A DNA stretch of 64,000 nucleotides from Strix aluco (lineage: Eukaryota; Chordata; Aves; Strigiformes; Strigidae), in NCBI RefSeq assembly GCF_031877795.1, contig NC_133933.1:22782029-22846028 (forward strand), written 5' to 3'. The position numbers were made by a program, and so were the translations under genes. A model generated the notes under the pieces. That model was not told the DNA's origin. It ran no database searches and saw only the letters and a list, made by a program, of their open reading frames with translations. This document shows positions 27,501-41,690 of the stretch, piece after piece; within the stretch, counting starts at the first letter, position 1; the number at the start of each line of letters is the position of its first letter.

Positions 27501-28174
27501 TTGTTTTTCTTTCTGTGATTTCAGAGCAAAGCCGGGATGCTGATAGCTTTGTGCCCGGCTGATCAACAGAAATCCCGTGGTCCGCCCTTGGGATTCACCA
27601 GCTGACGATCACCGCACTTGTGCCTCATCTTATAAAAATGGGCTGAATCTTTGGAGGTTCTGAGAAACCTGTTTTGGAACTGAGGGTGCTTCAGACATCT
27701 TTCCTTCTATTTCAGGATGATGAGAAGGATATGAAAATGTAAAGGAGCAGTGTGTGGCAAAATGAGATGTTGGAGAGAGATCGTCTGCTCTGATGATGAG
27801 TACACGGTCCAGGATGGTAACACTCCCGGGTGTTACTCCTAGCCCTGCCAAAAAGCAAGGGCCTGGAGGAATCAGCTCACTTCACTAGGAAACTTATAAA
27901 TATATCCTCTTTGCAACAGTGATGAGAGGCTTAATTTTTATGTATCTAGTGTGGATACAGAAAGGCACAGAACTGAGCCCACTGCTAGTGAAATACCTGA
28001 ACAGGGGACAAGGTACACCAGCAGCTCATGGCTACACCCATGAGATATTTGGTTCTTAAATGAGTTTAAAATACTTCGAGATCTTTGACTGAAAGACTTC
28101 AGCAAGGTAGCAAGTGCGATATAAGCACAAATTATGCATCTATTTTATGTGTATGTTCAGAGCTGGATTTATGT

Positions 28175-28201
28175 CTGTGTACATACACATGTGTGTGTAC
28201 T
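28175..28201. repeat. Short TG/CA-rich near-palindromic run
   Basis: TGTGTACATACACATGTGTG with a TAC end forms an imperfect palindrome of alternating purine and pyrimidine, a simple sequence that could adopt a cruciform or Z-DNA conformation. No element is associated with it. Confidence 0.6.
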
Positions 28202-31200
28202 TATGTGCATGTCCTTTGAAGTCCAAACTGAACACACAAGTGAAGAAAAGTGGAGAGTGTGTGTAGATACATACCTATATATATACCTTGTATATTGAGT
28301 AAAAGTGCCAAAATACACTGGAAAGCACAACACACATATTACACTCTGCCTACAAGTCTAACGCTAAGATCAAAATTTGTTTTATCCCACTGCCTTATTT
28401 TTAAGGCCTAGAGAAATACTCACACTAGCCAAAATAATCTGACTCTTGAGCTTCCTTCAGTATTTTCCACATTTTTCAGCCAGCTGTCAGATGAAACTTT
28501 CAGCATTTGTAAATGGCTGTTGAAATTTTCAAAAATGCTAGAATCACACCATTTAAAAAATGCAGAATTGCTCTTCTTTTAAGATATTATAGACATTTTT
28601 TTATCATCTGTAACAAAGCCTATATTGTTATTGAAAATATTATATCTGAAGCAAAGGGTATAATTTCATTATTTCAGATAATGGTACACAAATAGGGATA
28701 CCACAGGAAAGGTCATTTTTGCCAGAAAGGTTAATTAATTTAATTCCCCTTAAAGTAGTCATAAAGGGATACATATTAATTCAAGGTTACTGAATCTACA
28801 TATGTGGAATACAGGCTGAATACATAAGCCTAAACTATATCTATATATAAAAAGGAAGGTATTCATTAGAAAGTGGAACCAAATTGCAGGTTGTAACAAA
28901 TTTATTTTAAATATCTTCAGAAGATCTGGAGGTGTTTCCGTTGTGATCGTGAGTCTGAGAACTATAGCAATGCCTTCTCCAAGTAAAAACCTAACCTGTT
29001 CAGAGAAACTGAATGTGGAAATCCAGAAAAAGATTCAACTCTGACCCATTTGGAAGATAAAATAAGCCTGTGATATCCTGTTCGTTCACCAGGGAGTCAT
29101 ACTTCTAATTGAATTGTTACAGCTAGCCAGAATACAGGTATTTATATATTCTGTATGATCCAAGTGCTTAAAATTGCTTTCGACTGTTGACTTCAGCGGA
29201 GATGAATGAAAGAAATTTACAGGACCACTGCAACCCAGGCTCTTCCCACGGTGTGTAATGACCCCAGGAATATCTCCTGTGTACATCATTCCTGTCCGTT
29301 CCAGGACTTACCAGGGCACTGTGCAAACTCTACAGCAGAGAGGTCACGGCAGCCACCGGTGCCGAGCTCCCGCACTGCCAGCTGATGGCCACTCAACAGG
29401 AAACAGCTACACGGCACAGATGGCTCGTAGGGCCATTGGGATGGGCGCCTTCCGGAACAAAAAGGAAAAAAAAAGAGAAAGGGACAGAACTAAAAAGAAA
29501 TGCTTCAGTACGAGTGGGAAAGATGAGTCGTGTTCCTCACTGAAACTGTCCAGACAGAGTCTCTTACCTCTGTCCACGTCATGCGATGTGTTTGGACAGC
29601 CAGGAGGATGGTTGGATATGTCATCCAAACATGGAACAACGCTCTTCACTGCTCCACCGTGACACTGACCAGTCAACACGGCTTCCCTTGGACATCAACC
29701 ACACATGATGGAGGGAGAGGTGAGCGAATCTGCCTGGATACATGCCCACAGACAATTTGTTTTGCCTCTTTGCTGCTCTTTGGACTATCTCTGTCTTTTC
29801 CATGTAGTCTCCTCCTTCAATCCTGATGTCTGTCCTGATGCTTCTTGCTCTGGATACAAGGCCATGTGTTGTTTTAATGAGGGTTTTCAGGAAAGGAGAA
29901 AGTGCCTCCCTTTTCTTACAGAGAATGTAGGTTTACAGGGTCTTAGAAGGATTCTCTTAGGTTTTCTGATTATGTTTCTAAGTTTAGGATGGGCACAAAG
30001 TATAAATTAGTCAGGCAAAAGGCTATAATAAGCAAAACCTGGAAAATATCCAAATCATTCACACTTAGCATTTCCCGTGTATACCTTCCCAATAATTTTT
30101 AACTCCACAGCTTCATCTCTAAGAGTAATGCTTAGTTTTGAACTGAGCTAAATGTGGTGAAGAATCCAGCCTAGAGCTAACTGAATTAGTACCTAGCCTT
30201 TGGGTATTTCGTAAACTCCAAATAGACCCAGTAAGACAGAAAGGAAGGGGAGAGCAATAGATTTTGTAATTAAAAAGCTGTCAGTCTCCTAAAGTTGACT
30301 AAATGAGTTCAATAATCTACACCTTTCAGAATGAAGGTAAACATTTACATCTTCAGCCTCAAATCATTTATAAGCAGTTGCAAATGATGGCATACATGTA
30401 GAAATACCTCTCATGGTAAATACTGCCTTGGGCACAACCTATTCAGCATGAAGCAGCAGCCTCCAAATAGTTTGAAATTATAGTACTGAGCAGAGCAGGT
30501 TACACCAACCCAACAGACAGAGGAGGTGAGGTTCCCACCTCCAAACTGGGATGATGCAATCTCCCAGTCAAGCGCAACTGAGAAAATAAAACAGTTTTGG
30601 AAGCCACAGTTATTCATTTCCAGCCACCTGAGATCCTGAAACCTCAAGGACCCTTGTGCTCAGGATATACTGATGTGGACACCTGACTTTTACCATAGTA
30701 CCTTGGAGAAAACAGCATCACAGTTGCACAGGAAAGTGGTCTGTCCTATGTGTACCTGGATTGCTTTAACAACACGCCATAAAGCAGGCTGAAATAGTTT
30801 TTCTTCCACCTCTGCCTGTAGGCTCTATGAGGAGGTAAGAGTGTGGTAAGAGTAAGCGCAGTGCAGGGGGGTAGACCACACTGCAATGCCAGTTTGTTGA
30901 TAACTGGACGTGAGTTGATGGCACTCTGCTGCCTAAACTCCTGCCATGCAGCTCCATGCCACATGGCCTGATCCATCCCAAGGGTGGTGTGGAGCATCAG
31001 TGGGTGTTGTCACCAGGTCTTTGGGTGGCTGTGCAGGCAGGTGAGAGCTCTTCTATCCATAGCACTGGCAGCGAAGTTGGGGTCCTCTGTCACTGCCTTG
31101 GGTAGGATTGCTCACTGATGCTGACCCCGGTTGAGGTGCTGGAGCCACAGGGGTCTCCCTGGTGGACCTTTTCACCAGAGAGAGGGAAGGGAGGGAGGTG

Positions 31201-31306
31201 GACCCCTGCCAACAGATCTGAAAAAGAGACGTCTTTTGCTCATTATCTGGATATATATTGCCATTGCTGGTTTTGCCTGGCTTTATGACTGTGCTCCCTC
31301 TTGCCT

Positions 31307-31312
31307 AATAAA
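31307..31312 (+). other. Possible polyadenylation signal AATAAA
   Basis: AATAAA follows a pyrimidine-rich 'gctccctcttgcct' and is followed by 'aagtgagtggtggaaatcc'. The preceding 180 bp include a short ORF (31,131-31,331) without a recognisable product. The arrangement could be an LTR R-U5 or the end of an unknown transcript, but neither is supported by flanking structure. Confidence 0.15.
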
Positions 31313-34300
31313 GATCTGGGAATGCAAGTGAGTGGTGGAAATCCATCTCTTTAAGAGCTCTCGGGGAGGGTATGTTTAGTTTTCTCGGGTTTCTAAGTGG
31401 AGATTGGAATTTAGTCCTTTATCAAGAGGGGCCATGGGTATATTAAATCCAGACATTTTTCTCTGTTGTTAACCACCTGGCAGAAAGGTTACGCTAATTA
31501 CCTCAGATGTATTTTCTCAAATTTTCCTGCTTCTATTATGAGCATGAGGCTTATGTCAGAGGAACCAGTCTGACTGCTGGGAAATGCAACCTGTCTTATC
31601 CATGTCTCAGTTCCCAGATGACAGAGAGACCCTCATGGGAGGCAAGGTGTGGAGCCAAAAATGGGCAGGTTATGATAGATGAGCATGGCAGAAATGATCC
31701 GATGCTGCTACTGCAGAGCTCTAGGTCTGTATGTATGGGGCAGCGAGTTGACAGGCACCGTGCCAGTAGACAGTGTGAAAGACTATGTGAGTTGGACCTT
31801 GGCTTAGTAGAAGCAATGAAAGTAACTTTCATGCTGTGCAAATGGCTCTCTACCTTCCTCCTAATGCTCAACAGACATTTTTTGGGATTGCCATTGCGAG
31901 AATGATGGGAATGGTGAAGCGTATGTTGGCTTGGTCTGGAGAGGAAGGAAGAGAAAGGAACAAGAGGTGGGAGAGAGGCCATGTTAAAGATGAGCTTTCA
32001 TATTCTCCAACAAATCTGTGCCCTTCTAGCAAATGCCACAGTGTGGCTAGCCTCATCTCATGCCCTGCAGTATCGCTCATGCAAAATAGAGTGTTTGGCC
32101 TTTTATTACTTTTCCTTGTGTAGTATTTCGTATTTTTTTGCTAAGGGTGCCTAAAAACTTGGACATGTTAAGCTGTGGGCCAGGCTTCAGTGGAAACTTA
32201 ACAGCGCTAGGATTTTCCTGGAAAGCAGCAGTGTTAATTTTTATCTCCATCCAAAAACAAATTACCCAGAAGTGACAGTGGCAAAACCAGTTTTTGGTAG
32301 AAAAGAAAATCATTGTAATGCTCAAAAGAGAGAAGGACAATAAAAAGTCACAGTTGAAAGGGGAGAACAGTAAAATATGATTTGACCTTGTTCTTTCAAG
32401 ATGAGGCTCAGGCATGAAACTGCACTGTGGGCTGAAACTCTTACATTTAACGACAGATCTTCTGAAATGCTCCCACCAGATGCTTCTGTAGATTGGAAAT
32501 GAGCAACAGGGAAGAAATATGGTATTTTCTTACATGATGCAACAAGATGTTGTACTTCCTGACCACATATAAAATGAATTTACAACGGAAACATGCCAGA
32601 AATGCCTGAGGGTAACACTAGCCATAGCAGAACACAGTCTTTTTTTTTTCTCCAGCATTGAATAGCAGGACTGAATGTCATTTTTCTTAAAACAACACCA
32701 GGATGGGTGGCTGGAGAGTGAGATCAAGGTTCCATGTCTCATAGGGCACATCAGGAAAAAGTTATTGTGTAATCTCATATGCACATATGTCCTCTGTCAC
32801 ATACACTAAGATAGCTCTCAAGGTTATTTATTGCAACAGACCCCTACAGTGATGACATTATGAAATTAGTATTATTACTATGAATAATTGCATAATTTTC
32901 TCTGATTCTAGTTATTTTTGTTCTCTGCTAATACATGCATGTCAATGCTATTCATCGCTGGAGTGACTGGAAACATTTCACATGGTTTGCAGCGGATAGT
33001 TTTAACATCCTCCAAGCAAAGGGGAAAAGTAAACCTTGACTCTTTTTGGCCTTGAAACTACGCAACAGATTTGCAAAAAATTTTAAGCACGGGGCTACCA
33101 GGTCTCTGTCGAGGTCACCGTAACCTATAAAAACACTCCCACTGATTTCATTAGGCTTTATATTACACTGGAAAGACCAGAGCAATCAGAGCTGTCTATG
33201 ATGACAAAGAATGGAAAAGAGGGATAGCCAACCTCGTAATGCATGTTCAATAGTAAATTGACCTGCACGGAAACCTGTGCGTCTCAGAGAGCTGAATGGC
33301 TGTGCTGAGTGGTAGGTTATGAAAAGCCATGCAGCAAGAGGGGTGAATTCAGGTGCTGGTTACAACAGTGTAAATCTCACTTTCAGCATAAGCGATGCTT
33401 TACACTTTATGCAGGGAAGAGGAGAAAACACCACTGGGGAGTAAGTTGAAAGACCTGGAAGATCTTAATGCCTTAGTTAGGGCTCTTTGCCTTAGTGTCA
33501 GCTCTTCCACACTGGTGCACATATGCTATCCTAACCACAATGCTATCCGAAGCCTCCATCTTGGTTAACATTTCATCATTCACACTCTGGGAATTATCAT
33601 TTCCTCTAGACATGCTGACAAAGCTCATTGTTTATTGCTCACAGCATGTCAGAACTGCTGGTTTTGCTTTGGACTGCAAGATGTTTGGAAAGCCACATGC
33701 TTTTCCTGAAGCCGGCTCAGTCCCCTCTGTGCCAGCCTCAGCTGCTGCGTTTGCTTTTGCCCAGAATGCCAGATCCTGTCCATGATGAGCCAGAGCAGAA
33801 GAGAGTGTCTGATTGAGACTGACCAAACAGCACTGGATTTCATGTAATCATGGCCTAATTCTTCCTGCAAGCTACATGTACACCCTTTCCAGCAGAGACG
33901 GCTGGCACTTTTCTACCTTCCTCCCCTCCAAAACCACGGATAAGCCTGTGAGGGTGATCTGGGGATGTGCCCATTGTACCATTCCCCCCACCCAGGGGAG
34001 ATTACGGCTATTCTTGGCAGCAGTATTGCCCATGGAGGGATTATAACAGGCGAGGAGGCCATACACCACCCCTCTGGAAAAGAAAGGAATCTTTGGCAAC
34101 GGCCCTGTGCTCTAGGTCTCCCTGTCCAGAAACGGGGGCAACACCTGTCTCCTCACTGACCTGTTACAACACTGCAGTCACGAATGCTTGCCAAATGTTG
34201 CAGTTGGAGAAACGCAGATCATTATTTATTAGTTACTGCATTTCATATAACAGGACATACATTTTTCCATAAGTCCCTGAAATCAAACTAACACAGGACT

Positions 34301-37300
34301 AGTCCTACAGATCTGTACAATGTTACCTCTGACCTCATGGCTGAGCCCTCATTTCAGTCCAGGAGGAGTGGGAGCTGAGTTTTTGATGAAGGCTCAATTT
34401 CTGTCTTGCAGGGAAAGTCCTGAACCACATAATCTGATTTCGCCTGCATGACCTGTCCTGCTCACAGCAGTACCCCAGGCAGAAGAGAGGGTGCATGGCA
34501 CAGGAGCTGCCTGGGACTCCTGCACATGAGCTGAGGCCACCTAAAGGCAGGCAGGGAGGCCTTCTGCCTGCCCAGGAACAACAAGTGGCCCAGGCGGAAA
34601 GAGGGCAGCTGCATGTGATGAGTGGAGGCAGAGCAGCTGGAACGGACCAAGAGCTGTAAGCCCAGGAGAGCAGCAGCCAGGGGCTGTCCTCAGCACATAG
34701 CAATTTGTGGCCAGGGATGAGTGGGGTGATGGCAGAACTCCTCATTACATGGGGCAGACATGCTCAAAGGCACAGGACACAGTCTCCACAGGATGAAGGT
34801 CCCTCTGCATCCAGTGACCCAAGGTTGGGTTGCTCTCCCCGTGGCAACCCCAAAGGAACTAGTCCAGTCCAGGGAGGTAGTAAGGAGAGGTGGTGGTTTG
34901 TTATCACTGAGAAATCAACAAGTGGTTTGAACAGTTTTTTGGGAGGGCAGAAAACTCCTGAGAGTCACTGGTGCTGATGACAAACAGCAGCTTGACCGCG
35001 AAGCACACAGGTAGGTGCATGCTACTGGGAGCGCTGCCTTTCCTCGCTTCCCACCAGCACCTCACTCTGGCTCATTTGCTGCCTTGGCCTGATGAGACCC
35101 TGTAGATGTGACCTGTCTCTTGGAGCTTATTATCCCACATTTTATTTGCATCACACTGGACCTGTCCAGGTGATTAAACAAAACACATCTTTTTAATATT
35201 GTTGTTGTTTTTACTGTGCAATTGCTATGTCCTTTATTAGGGCTTTGCTTTTCCTGTGAGGAATAAGCTCTGGAAACTTGGATAGGATCCTTTGGCTCAC
35301 ACCAGAAAAGGTAATAAAATCCTGGGAACCCAAAATGCTTCTCTGTTGTTTTCACCAAATATCTTTTCCCATCTTTCTTCTCTGTTCTGATTTGTTTCCT
35401 GATTTAGGGAAAATTTCTTCCTAATCTGCCAGCTTTCCTCCTGTCCAGCAGACCCAGGCTGAGAGGCTGTGAGAGGCTGTGGCCCAGTCCTCAGAGGGCT
35501 TCACAGACTTTACTTCCACTCCCCACCACACTTCTGACTCTCCCTACAGTTACAAGGCAGGCACTTATTTTCTCATTGTTCCGGTTTCTCCATCTGCCAC
35601 CTTATGATATAATACTTATTTACCTTTTCAAAGCATTTTAAATCTATGTAGGAATGCATTATAAAGTGCATTAGTGTTATTACTATTCTCCATTGTGTAA
35701 CTTTGAGAAATGGCTTATGTAAGGCTGTCCCCTCTGTCCCCTCTCTGACCCCCATCCATTGTCCCGGTGCTGCTGCCTCCTCCCACAACAGCAATAATTA
35801 AGCTCCGGTTTCTCAGTATCTCCCTCAGGCTCCTACCCAGACCTTGGGGAATAACCATCTAGTCCCCTCTACATTGGTCCAAAGATGAGCAGCTTTGGAT
35901 TTGAAGATCCTGCTGCTTCTCTTTCCGCACCTCTGTTGAACATGCATGTATTAGAGTCCCAATATATGTTTTCAGAGGCTCTGGAATGACTCGTATAATC
36001 TCAAAGCCCCTTTTTCTGGCATCTCTAATGTACCCCATGAACAACAAACTTACTTCCTTATAACTATGACATGAGTTTTATCGGGAGGACATTTGTAATC
36101 TTTTACTCCCACTCAGGCTCAGCTTTCACAAACCAAGTATAGTAGGACCATAAGAGCAGTCAAGTAGTAACCTGAAGTAGAACGTATTCAGATGGAATGG
36201 TGGGAAGACTGAAGCTCCCAATGAGAATGACATAGCTGAATGCTGATGTGCTACTGACTGTGACTTGTTTTCTCTGCCACAGCATTTTTCTTTTTAGTAG
36301 GTAAGTTAAATTTTTTTGTTCCTTTTATTTTCCATCATGCCAAAACACCTATTTTCAGTGAGATAAAAGGCTGTCAAAACAGCAGGTAGGAGCTTTCACT
36401 AAACAGGCTGGCAACACAAATCCAAAGGGTGCAAACTAGTGAGACTCTTGCATGCTCCTCCTCCTCTTTCTCTTCCTCCTTTCCTGAAGGATATTGGCCC
36501 ACATCCTTACCATTTTATGTGAAACAGCTGCCAGGTTTCATGCCAGAGGTGACTGCATTTCAGAGACAAGAAAATGTAGTGCTGTGTTGCTGCCAGATAC
36601 TGATCTCATGTACATTAGCCTTGGTTTTTCAAACAGCTCCATTGGACTTTGGTGATGCAGCTCCAGCCTGACCCCAGTGTAAAAGAGATCTGAGCCCATT
36701 CCACTATTTTTTGGCATTCAAAAAATGTAAAGTATGTGTCTCATCACAATGTACCCATACATTCTGCCATCCTGTTAATTCCTGTCTCACACAGGCTCTC
36801 TCTCTCTCATAGCCAATTATTTAGACAAGAACTGGTGACTAATAGAAGCAATTTGTAGGAAACATGCTGTTCCCAAGTGACCAACAGTAAATTGCTAATG
36901 ACTGACATTAGAATGACCGTTCTCCAAAGAGGAATAGTTGAAAGCCCACTGTGCACAGCACTGATCACATTTAACAACAAAACAACCCCCACTGATACTG
37001 GCACCTGCCATTTATCCTGGCTACTGCCGGCATCCTTTCTCTGGTACATCTGTAAGAGCAATTACACTGAAATGCAACAACCACGTATTTGTTTACACAA
37101 ACATGAAATGTGATTTAAAACACTTCGGTAATGTGACCTTATAAACTTGATGGACAAAATATTAAAAATACGAATGCACTATAGGGAGCAATTCTGCACT
37201 GCCTAGGAGATGGATCATAGGGCTTAATAGATCGTTTCCATCTCTGAAATTTCTGAGTCATGATGAATGGAATTTCTTAGTATTTGAAACAAGAGAGGGG

Positions 37301-39263
37301 CACGTTTAAAAAGACTGGAGAGGACTGCAGTGTAAAATCTTTGCACTATAAAAAAGGCAGCCTTGGTTTTTATTGCCCCTGCGGGGAGTCTCCTGTGAAC
37401 CAAACAGCAACTAAATCAAATAAACATTTCTGAATTAAATCCATCTTCTCTTTAGCTTTGGGGAGTTTAAAAAACCCAGTAATTTATTGAATTGCCTTTC
37501 ATGGTTATACCTGCAGATGCCTTTTGAATTTGATAGCAAAAGCATTTAAACTCATAGTGTTTCCCATATCAGCTAAATCCATTATATCACCTGTGCCAGT
37601 TACTATATTTGTAGGGCAGTAAACAGAGGCCTCTATTGTTTGCTGTTCATGGGGCTGTGCATAAGAATGAGCTTAGAATGTCTCCAGAGATATAAACCTA
37701 CCTTCCTGGCACCAGAAATATTATACCAGCTTAAATCAGTGCAAGCTTTCCATGCTGTCACTGCCTCCCCTGTTTTGATTTGGTGACGGTAATCTCTACT
37801 CACTGCTGTGCTGATACCCTTTGAGTCAAGGCCCCTTCTCTACTTCTGCTGTTTGTGAAAAAATTTAACAAGTGCAGCTTAGGCATGTTATGAACAGTTA
37901 GCAAATTTCCACACCTAAGAGGGTGTGTGGGCTTGGATATCTGGTTTCCTTTGCAAGCAGATGGAGAGGTGAAAATCCTTATGCGGGCTTGTCATATCCT
38001 TATCTCGAACCCTCTAGAAAAGTAGGAAAATGAAGGTGAGAAGGTGAATGATCCAGACATCAAGTAGCATAGCTCTTCTCACAGGCAGTGAAATTTGCTC
38101 AGAAAACCCAAGAGAGAGGAAAAATCCAGGTGGATATGGAGTACTGCAGTTTCGGCAAATGAGCTATATGAGGAGCATTAGGGCAGAGCATGGGGATTAG
38201 GGGAGAGCCATCCAAAAGTGTTTTCAGAGAAAAAAGAGTAGAGACCCCAATGAGGGTATCTGCGCTGCTCTGTGGGGTGGAGGTCTTTGGGGAGACCATC
38301 TCATGACCTCCCACATCTTCCATTTATGATCCCTTCTCATCTTTCCCTTTCTGTCACACAAACCTTTCCTCTTCTTCCCACTCCTTCAATCTAATATTTT
38401 ATAACATCTCTGGGGCTAATTCTGCAATTGTTTACATGGCATAGGACCATTAGGAAAGCATTTAACATGTTCTGATGTGATTTAGGAGGTGGAAACAGCC
38501 ATGTGACAAGCAGGCTCTTGGCAGACCCTTAAGTAGCTTGTGGGTCACAATTTGAAAACCTTTTGATGCAAGCACGGTCCAGGCCACTTAGCAACAAGAG
38601 CTCCTAGGGAGTCTCCTCATTCAAGTGACTGAGGCTTTTGCAAGGAACAGGAGAACATGAGTTTTCTTTCTGCTGTTTTTTGGGAGTTCTAGGTAGACAT
38701 GACTGGCTGCTTAAAGATATTTTCCATATTGCTTATCTTTTCTTTCTTTTTGAGTGCCACATGGTCTACCATTTCCCTCAGCTCACATATAGGCCCTAAG
38801 GGGACTTAGTGTATGAGTAAAACACAGAACTAAGCAATAGTGATTAAAAAAACCCCGAATGTTTTAGGCATACTGCTGTTGTTAGTGACACTGGTTTCAA
38901 ATGCTTCCCCCTCCTCTCTGCCTCCCCTCCCTTAGTGGCTTGTTATGAGCTCCATGATGCCACTTGTCACCCAGATGAGCTATGCCAACACAGGATGGAT
39001 GCAAGGGTCCCACTGCAAACCATAACACTAAAAACGTTATGTAAAGCCTACCCCAGCTATAGCCAAAAAATTTCTTTTTCCTGTGTTACTATCAACATCT
39101 TAAATTATTCATTCCATACATTTCCAAATCCTGTCAGTGGATGGATGGTTGCTCTCATTTCCTGTTTTCACTTTCTATTTCTCAGGTGCTGGCACAACTA
39201 GAAAGTGTGAATAATTTTTAATTTCACCCCTTTCCAAAAAGGTTTTAATTGATTCCTAACACT

Positions 39264-39283
39264 CCCCCCCCCCCCCCCCCCCC
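39264..39283. repeat. Poly-C run (20 C)
   Basis: Twenty uninterrupted C, after ACT and before GGTAGTC. Long G/C homopolymers are uncommon and are prone to length errors in sequencing, so the exact count should not be trusted. Confidence 0.9.
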
Positions 39284-40439
39284 GGTAGTCAACTCCTTAT
39301 TTTTTCAGCCTGTTTTTCCACATTAATATTGCTTATGCAGCCATGCTGGCTTTCAGTATGGCTGCAAGTCCCCCTCCAATAGCTTTTGAACGTCTTTGAT
39401 GAATTTCACTCAAATTTGATGGAAGGGCAGTAGTCTCAAAAATAATCACGTTCCTACAAAATCTGTTAATACAGACCGCACACCAGAGGAGTGAGAACTA
39501 AATTCATGCCCCCACTGAGCAAACATTATTGTTTCTCTTGGCAGCTGGTACTCACTGGCCAGCCTGCACCTACTGCTGCTTGCTTTGCGGGGCTGTCATC
39601 CGTGGTGCGGGGAGGAGACAAAATTAATGCAGTGGGGATGGAGGTGGGCTGAGGGACTCAGGGAGCAAGTTTGTTGGAAGTCAGGCCTTGACGTTTTCAG
39701 CTGTCCCCACAGGAATTGTTTTGTAGCTAAATTAAATCTATATTGTTTTATTTCAAACATGTCAAAAGCTTGACTTCAGCTTTAAATGGCATTATTTTTG
39801 TGGAGGTAAAGCCAGTACCTTAATATTGTTTTAACAAAGCCTTCTGAAATGCACATACATTTCCAGTCAGCCGGATTCTTCCTTTTTGCTGAATACTGAA
39901 CATTCTTTTCTTCCCCTCACTGTTGTCTTTGGCTGTAGAAATCGTACTTTCCACTTTCACAAAAACTGTAGGGGCATTATGAATGCCTGTATTTTTCTTG
40001 AGCAGACTTTTTGCTTTCTAACAAAACGGTTACACTAACTCACCTCATGCAAGTTCAGTGTTAAGTATATGATCATAAAGCACAAGGTGCTTATCTACTT
40101 TCCCTGTGTACTTGCAACTGAAAATTAAATTCTCCTTTGTGTTTTCTAATAGAGTGCCAAGGTGAATGGTTGAAAAGATGTCATGTTCTTCTTCAGTCGG
40201 CTGCATGTCAATGTGATAGACAAAACGATTTCTCTACAAACAGTACAAAATTGCTTTGGGGTCCTTAAGGAAAACAGAAACACAATTATTCATTATCTGT
40301 CTTGGCAAATTGTTTTCTTCATAGTTATAAGTATCCTAACTGGAAGTTTGTATAGCCAGCTGTTGGCATTGTAAGAAGGAGAGCTCTTTCACATTTTCTA
40401 ATCAAATTACAAACTTTGATTACTATCTCCTGACAGCAC

Positions 40440-40570
40440 TCTCAGCAAGAAGAAATTGTCATTATTCCTACTACACTGATAGGAAGAGTGAAGTGATTTG
40501 TCCAGGGTCACCCTGGAAGCGGCAGAGAGTGGGCTGCAGTAAGATTCTGGCTGGTGTTTTAGTGCTCAGA
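40440..40570 (+). repeat. MIR-like SINE fossil
   Basis: 'cattattcctacta', 'gaagtgatttgtccagggtcacc' and 'ggcagagagtgggctgca' match in order the MIR landmarks TATTATTATCCCCAT, AAGTGACTTGCCCAAGGTCAC and GGCAGAGCTGGGA. The copy is diverged, as expected for a family that was active in early amniotes. Confidence 0.5.
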
Positions 40571-41404
40571 GATACAAGCTAGAGTGCCAAAGCTCCTTAT
40601 TTAGCAACAAAATCTTCAAGATTTTATTAACTCATTTTAGCACGGATTTCTTCCATACAGAGAGCTTTATCCTGAGAGACAATTAGCCATATGCTTTTTT
40701 GCCCATTATCAGTTCATCAAACTAATGAAAAGAGCTGTGACTTCCCTGCATTAAAATACCAAAAGCCACATGTAGATATGACTGCAGTTTCACCTCTCTC
40801 ACCTTCCTATACAACAGCAGTATAACAATTTGGGGGCAGCTTTCCATTTAGCATTCCAGGGCTGTACCGGAAGGCCTATTGCAGATGCCATCACTGCAGA
40901 TGCCTTGTTTCTATTCAAACTTTTGAGGCTGCCCAGGAGCCTGACCACGAGTCAATGGCTGACAGCCCAAGACACATGTTCCCCTTGGAGCCATTCTGCC
41001 TATGTTACTTCTTTCATCCTAAGGTTTTGTGCTTAGCTACTTAAAATTCTGCAAGCTGCCTTCCTCTTGTCTTTATTTTCAGAAGGCACCAGTGAGGATT
41101 CATTTCACCTAGCTTTCACTATCTTATCAGTAAGAGTGCTACCAAAGTCAGCCACTTCAGCTCCTCATGTGCTGAGCTGAGACATCCATTTTAGGATGGA
41201 ATGGGTCACTTTTTGAAGCTGTGCAGAGGGGAGAAACTTGATGACTAAGTCTGAATAAATGCCTGTTTTATAGTTAGCACAAGTCTGGTGAGCTGAATCA
41301 CCCAACAACAGCCTCCTGACACAAGAGACAGTGCAATCTAATAAGGAGTTGTCTTCATCCCTTCACCTAAGTCATTTTGAAGGATTTGGGATTCTACTAG
41401 TACT

Positions 41405-41690
41405 TTTACTTAAGAACTTGTCCAAACCAGTTTTGAGATTGGACAGGGTCTTTGGGAAGCTCGTTCCAGTGCTTGACCATCCTCATTTTGAAGAATTTCT
41501 TCTTATATCTAATTGGGATTTCTCTTGCTGCAATGTGAGAGCAATGCCTCTCATCTGTTTGCTGTGCACCTCTGAGAAGAGTCTGGCTCCACTTTCTCAA
41601 TAACCTTCCACTAGCGGAAGACAACAGCTAAGTCCCCCTTTAGCCTCTACTTCCCCAGGCTGAACGAACAAATGAGATCCCTCAAAAAGG
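41405..41690 (-). mobile_element. CR1 non-LTR retrotransposon, old reverse-oriented fragment
   Basis: On the minus strand the piece at 41,421-41,500 reads like the CR1 ORF2 C-terminus (KKKFFKMRMVKHWNELPK, matching the family pattern F-x-R-V-V-x-H-W-N-x-L-P). Further upstream in the element, around 41,640-41,680, 'ccccaggctgaac' is the reverse complement of the GLFSLG-type segment. The reading frame is broken by at least one shift between these parts and the terminal octamer repeats are missing, so it is older than the copies at 18 kb and 58 kb. Boundaries are approximate. Confidence 0.8.

Larger units (their letters stand above)
18670..41400. other. Long non-coding stretch with scattered old repeats
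   Basis: Nearly 23 kb in which I find no supported coding exon, tRNA, or other RNA gene. Content that can be named is given separately: MIR-like fossils at 22,495 and 40,440, a TG/CA-rich run at 28,175, a possible poly(A) signal at 31,307, and a C20 homopolymer at 39,264. ORFs of 130-150 codons at 26,741, 29,258 and 31,507 show no domain and are probably chance. Segments such as 26,690-27,500 and 37,100-37,600 lack repeat signatures and carry many homeodomain-type ATTA and TTTAAT words, so they are candidates for conserved regulatory DNA. Confidence 0.5.

Noticed and set aside
29258..29662. 134-codon ORF with a Lys/Arg-rich middle (RNKKEKKRERDRTKKK)
   Set aside because: The basic stretch comes from an A-rich low-complexity run. 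The flanking residues match nothing I know, and overlapping ORFs occur in other frames.
35590..35720. Possible additional MIR or L2 fragment
   Set aside because: Only a few short words match (a TTATTACTATTCTCCATT-like block). The order of the other landmarks is not convincing.
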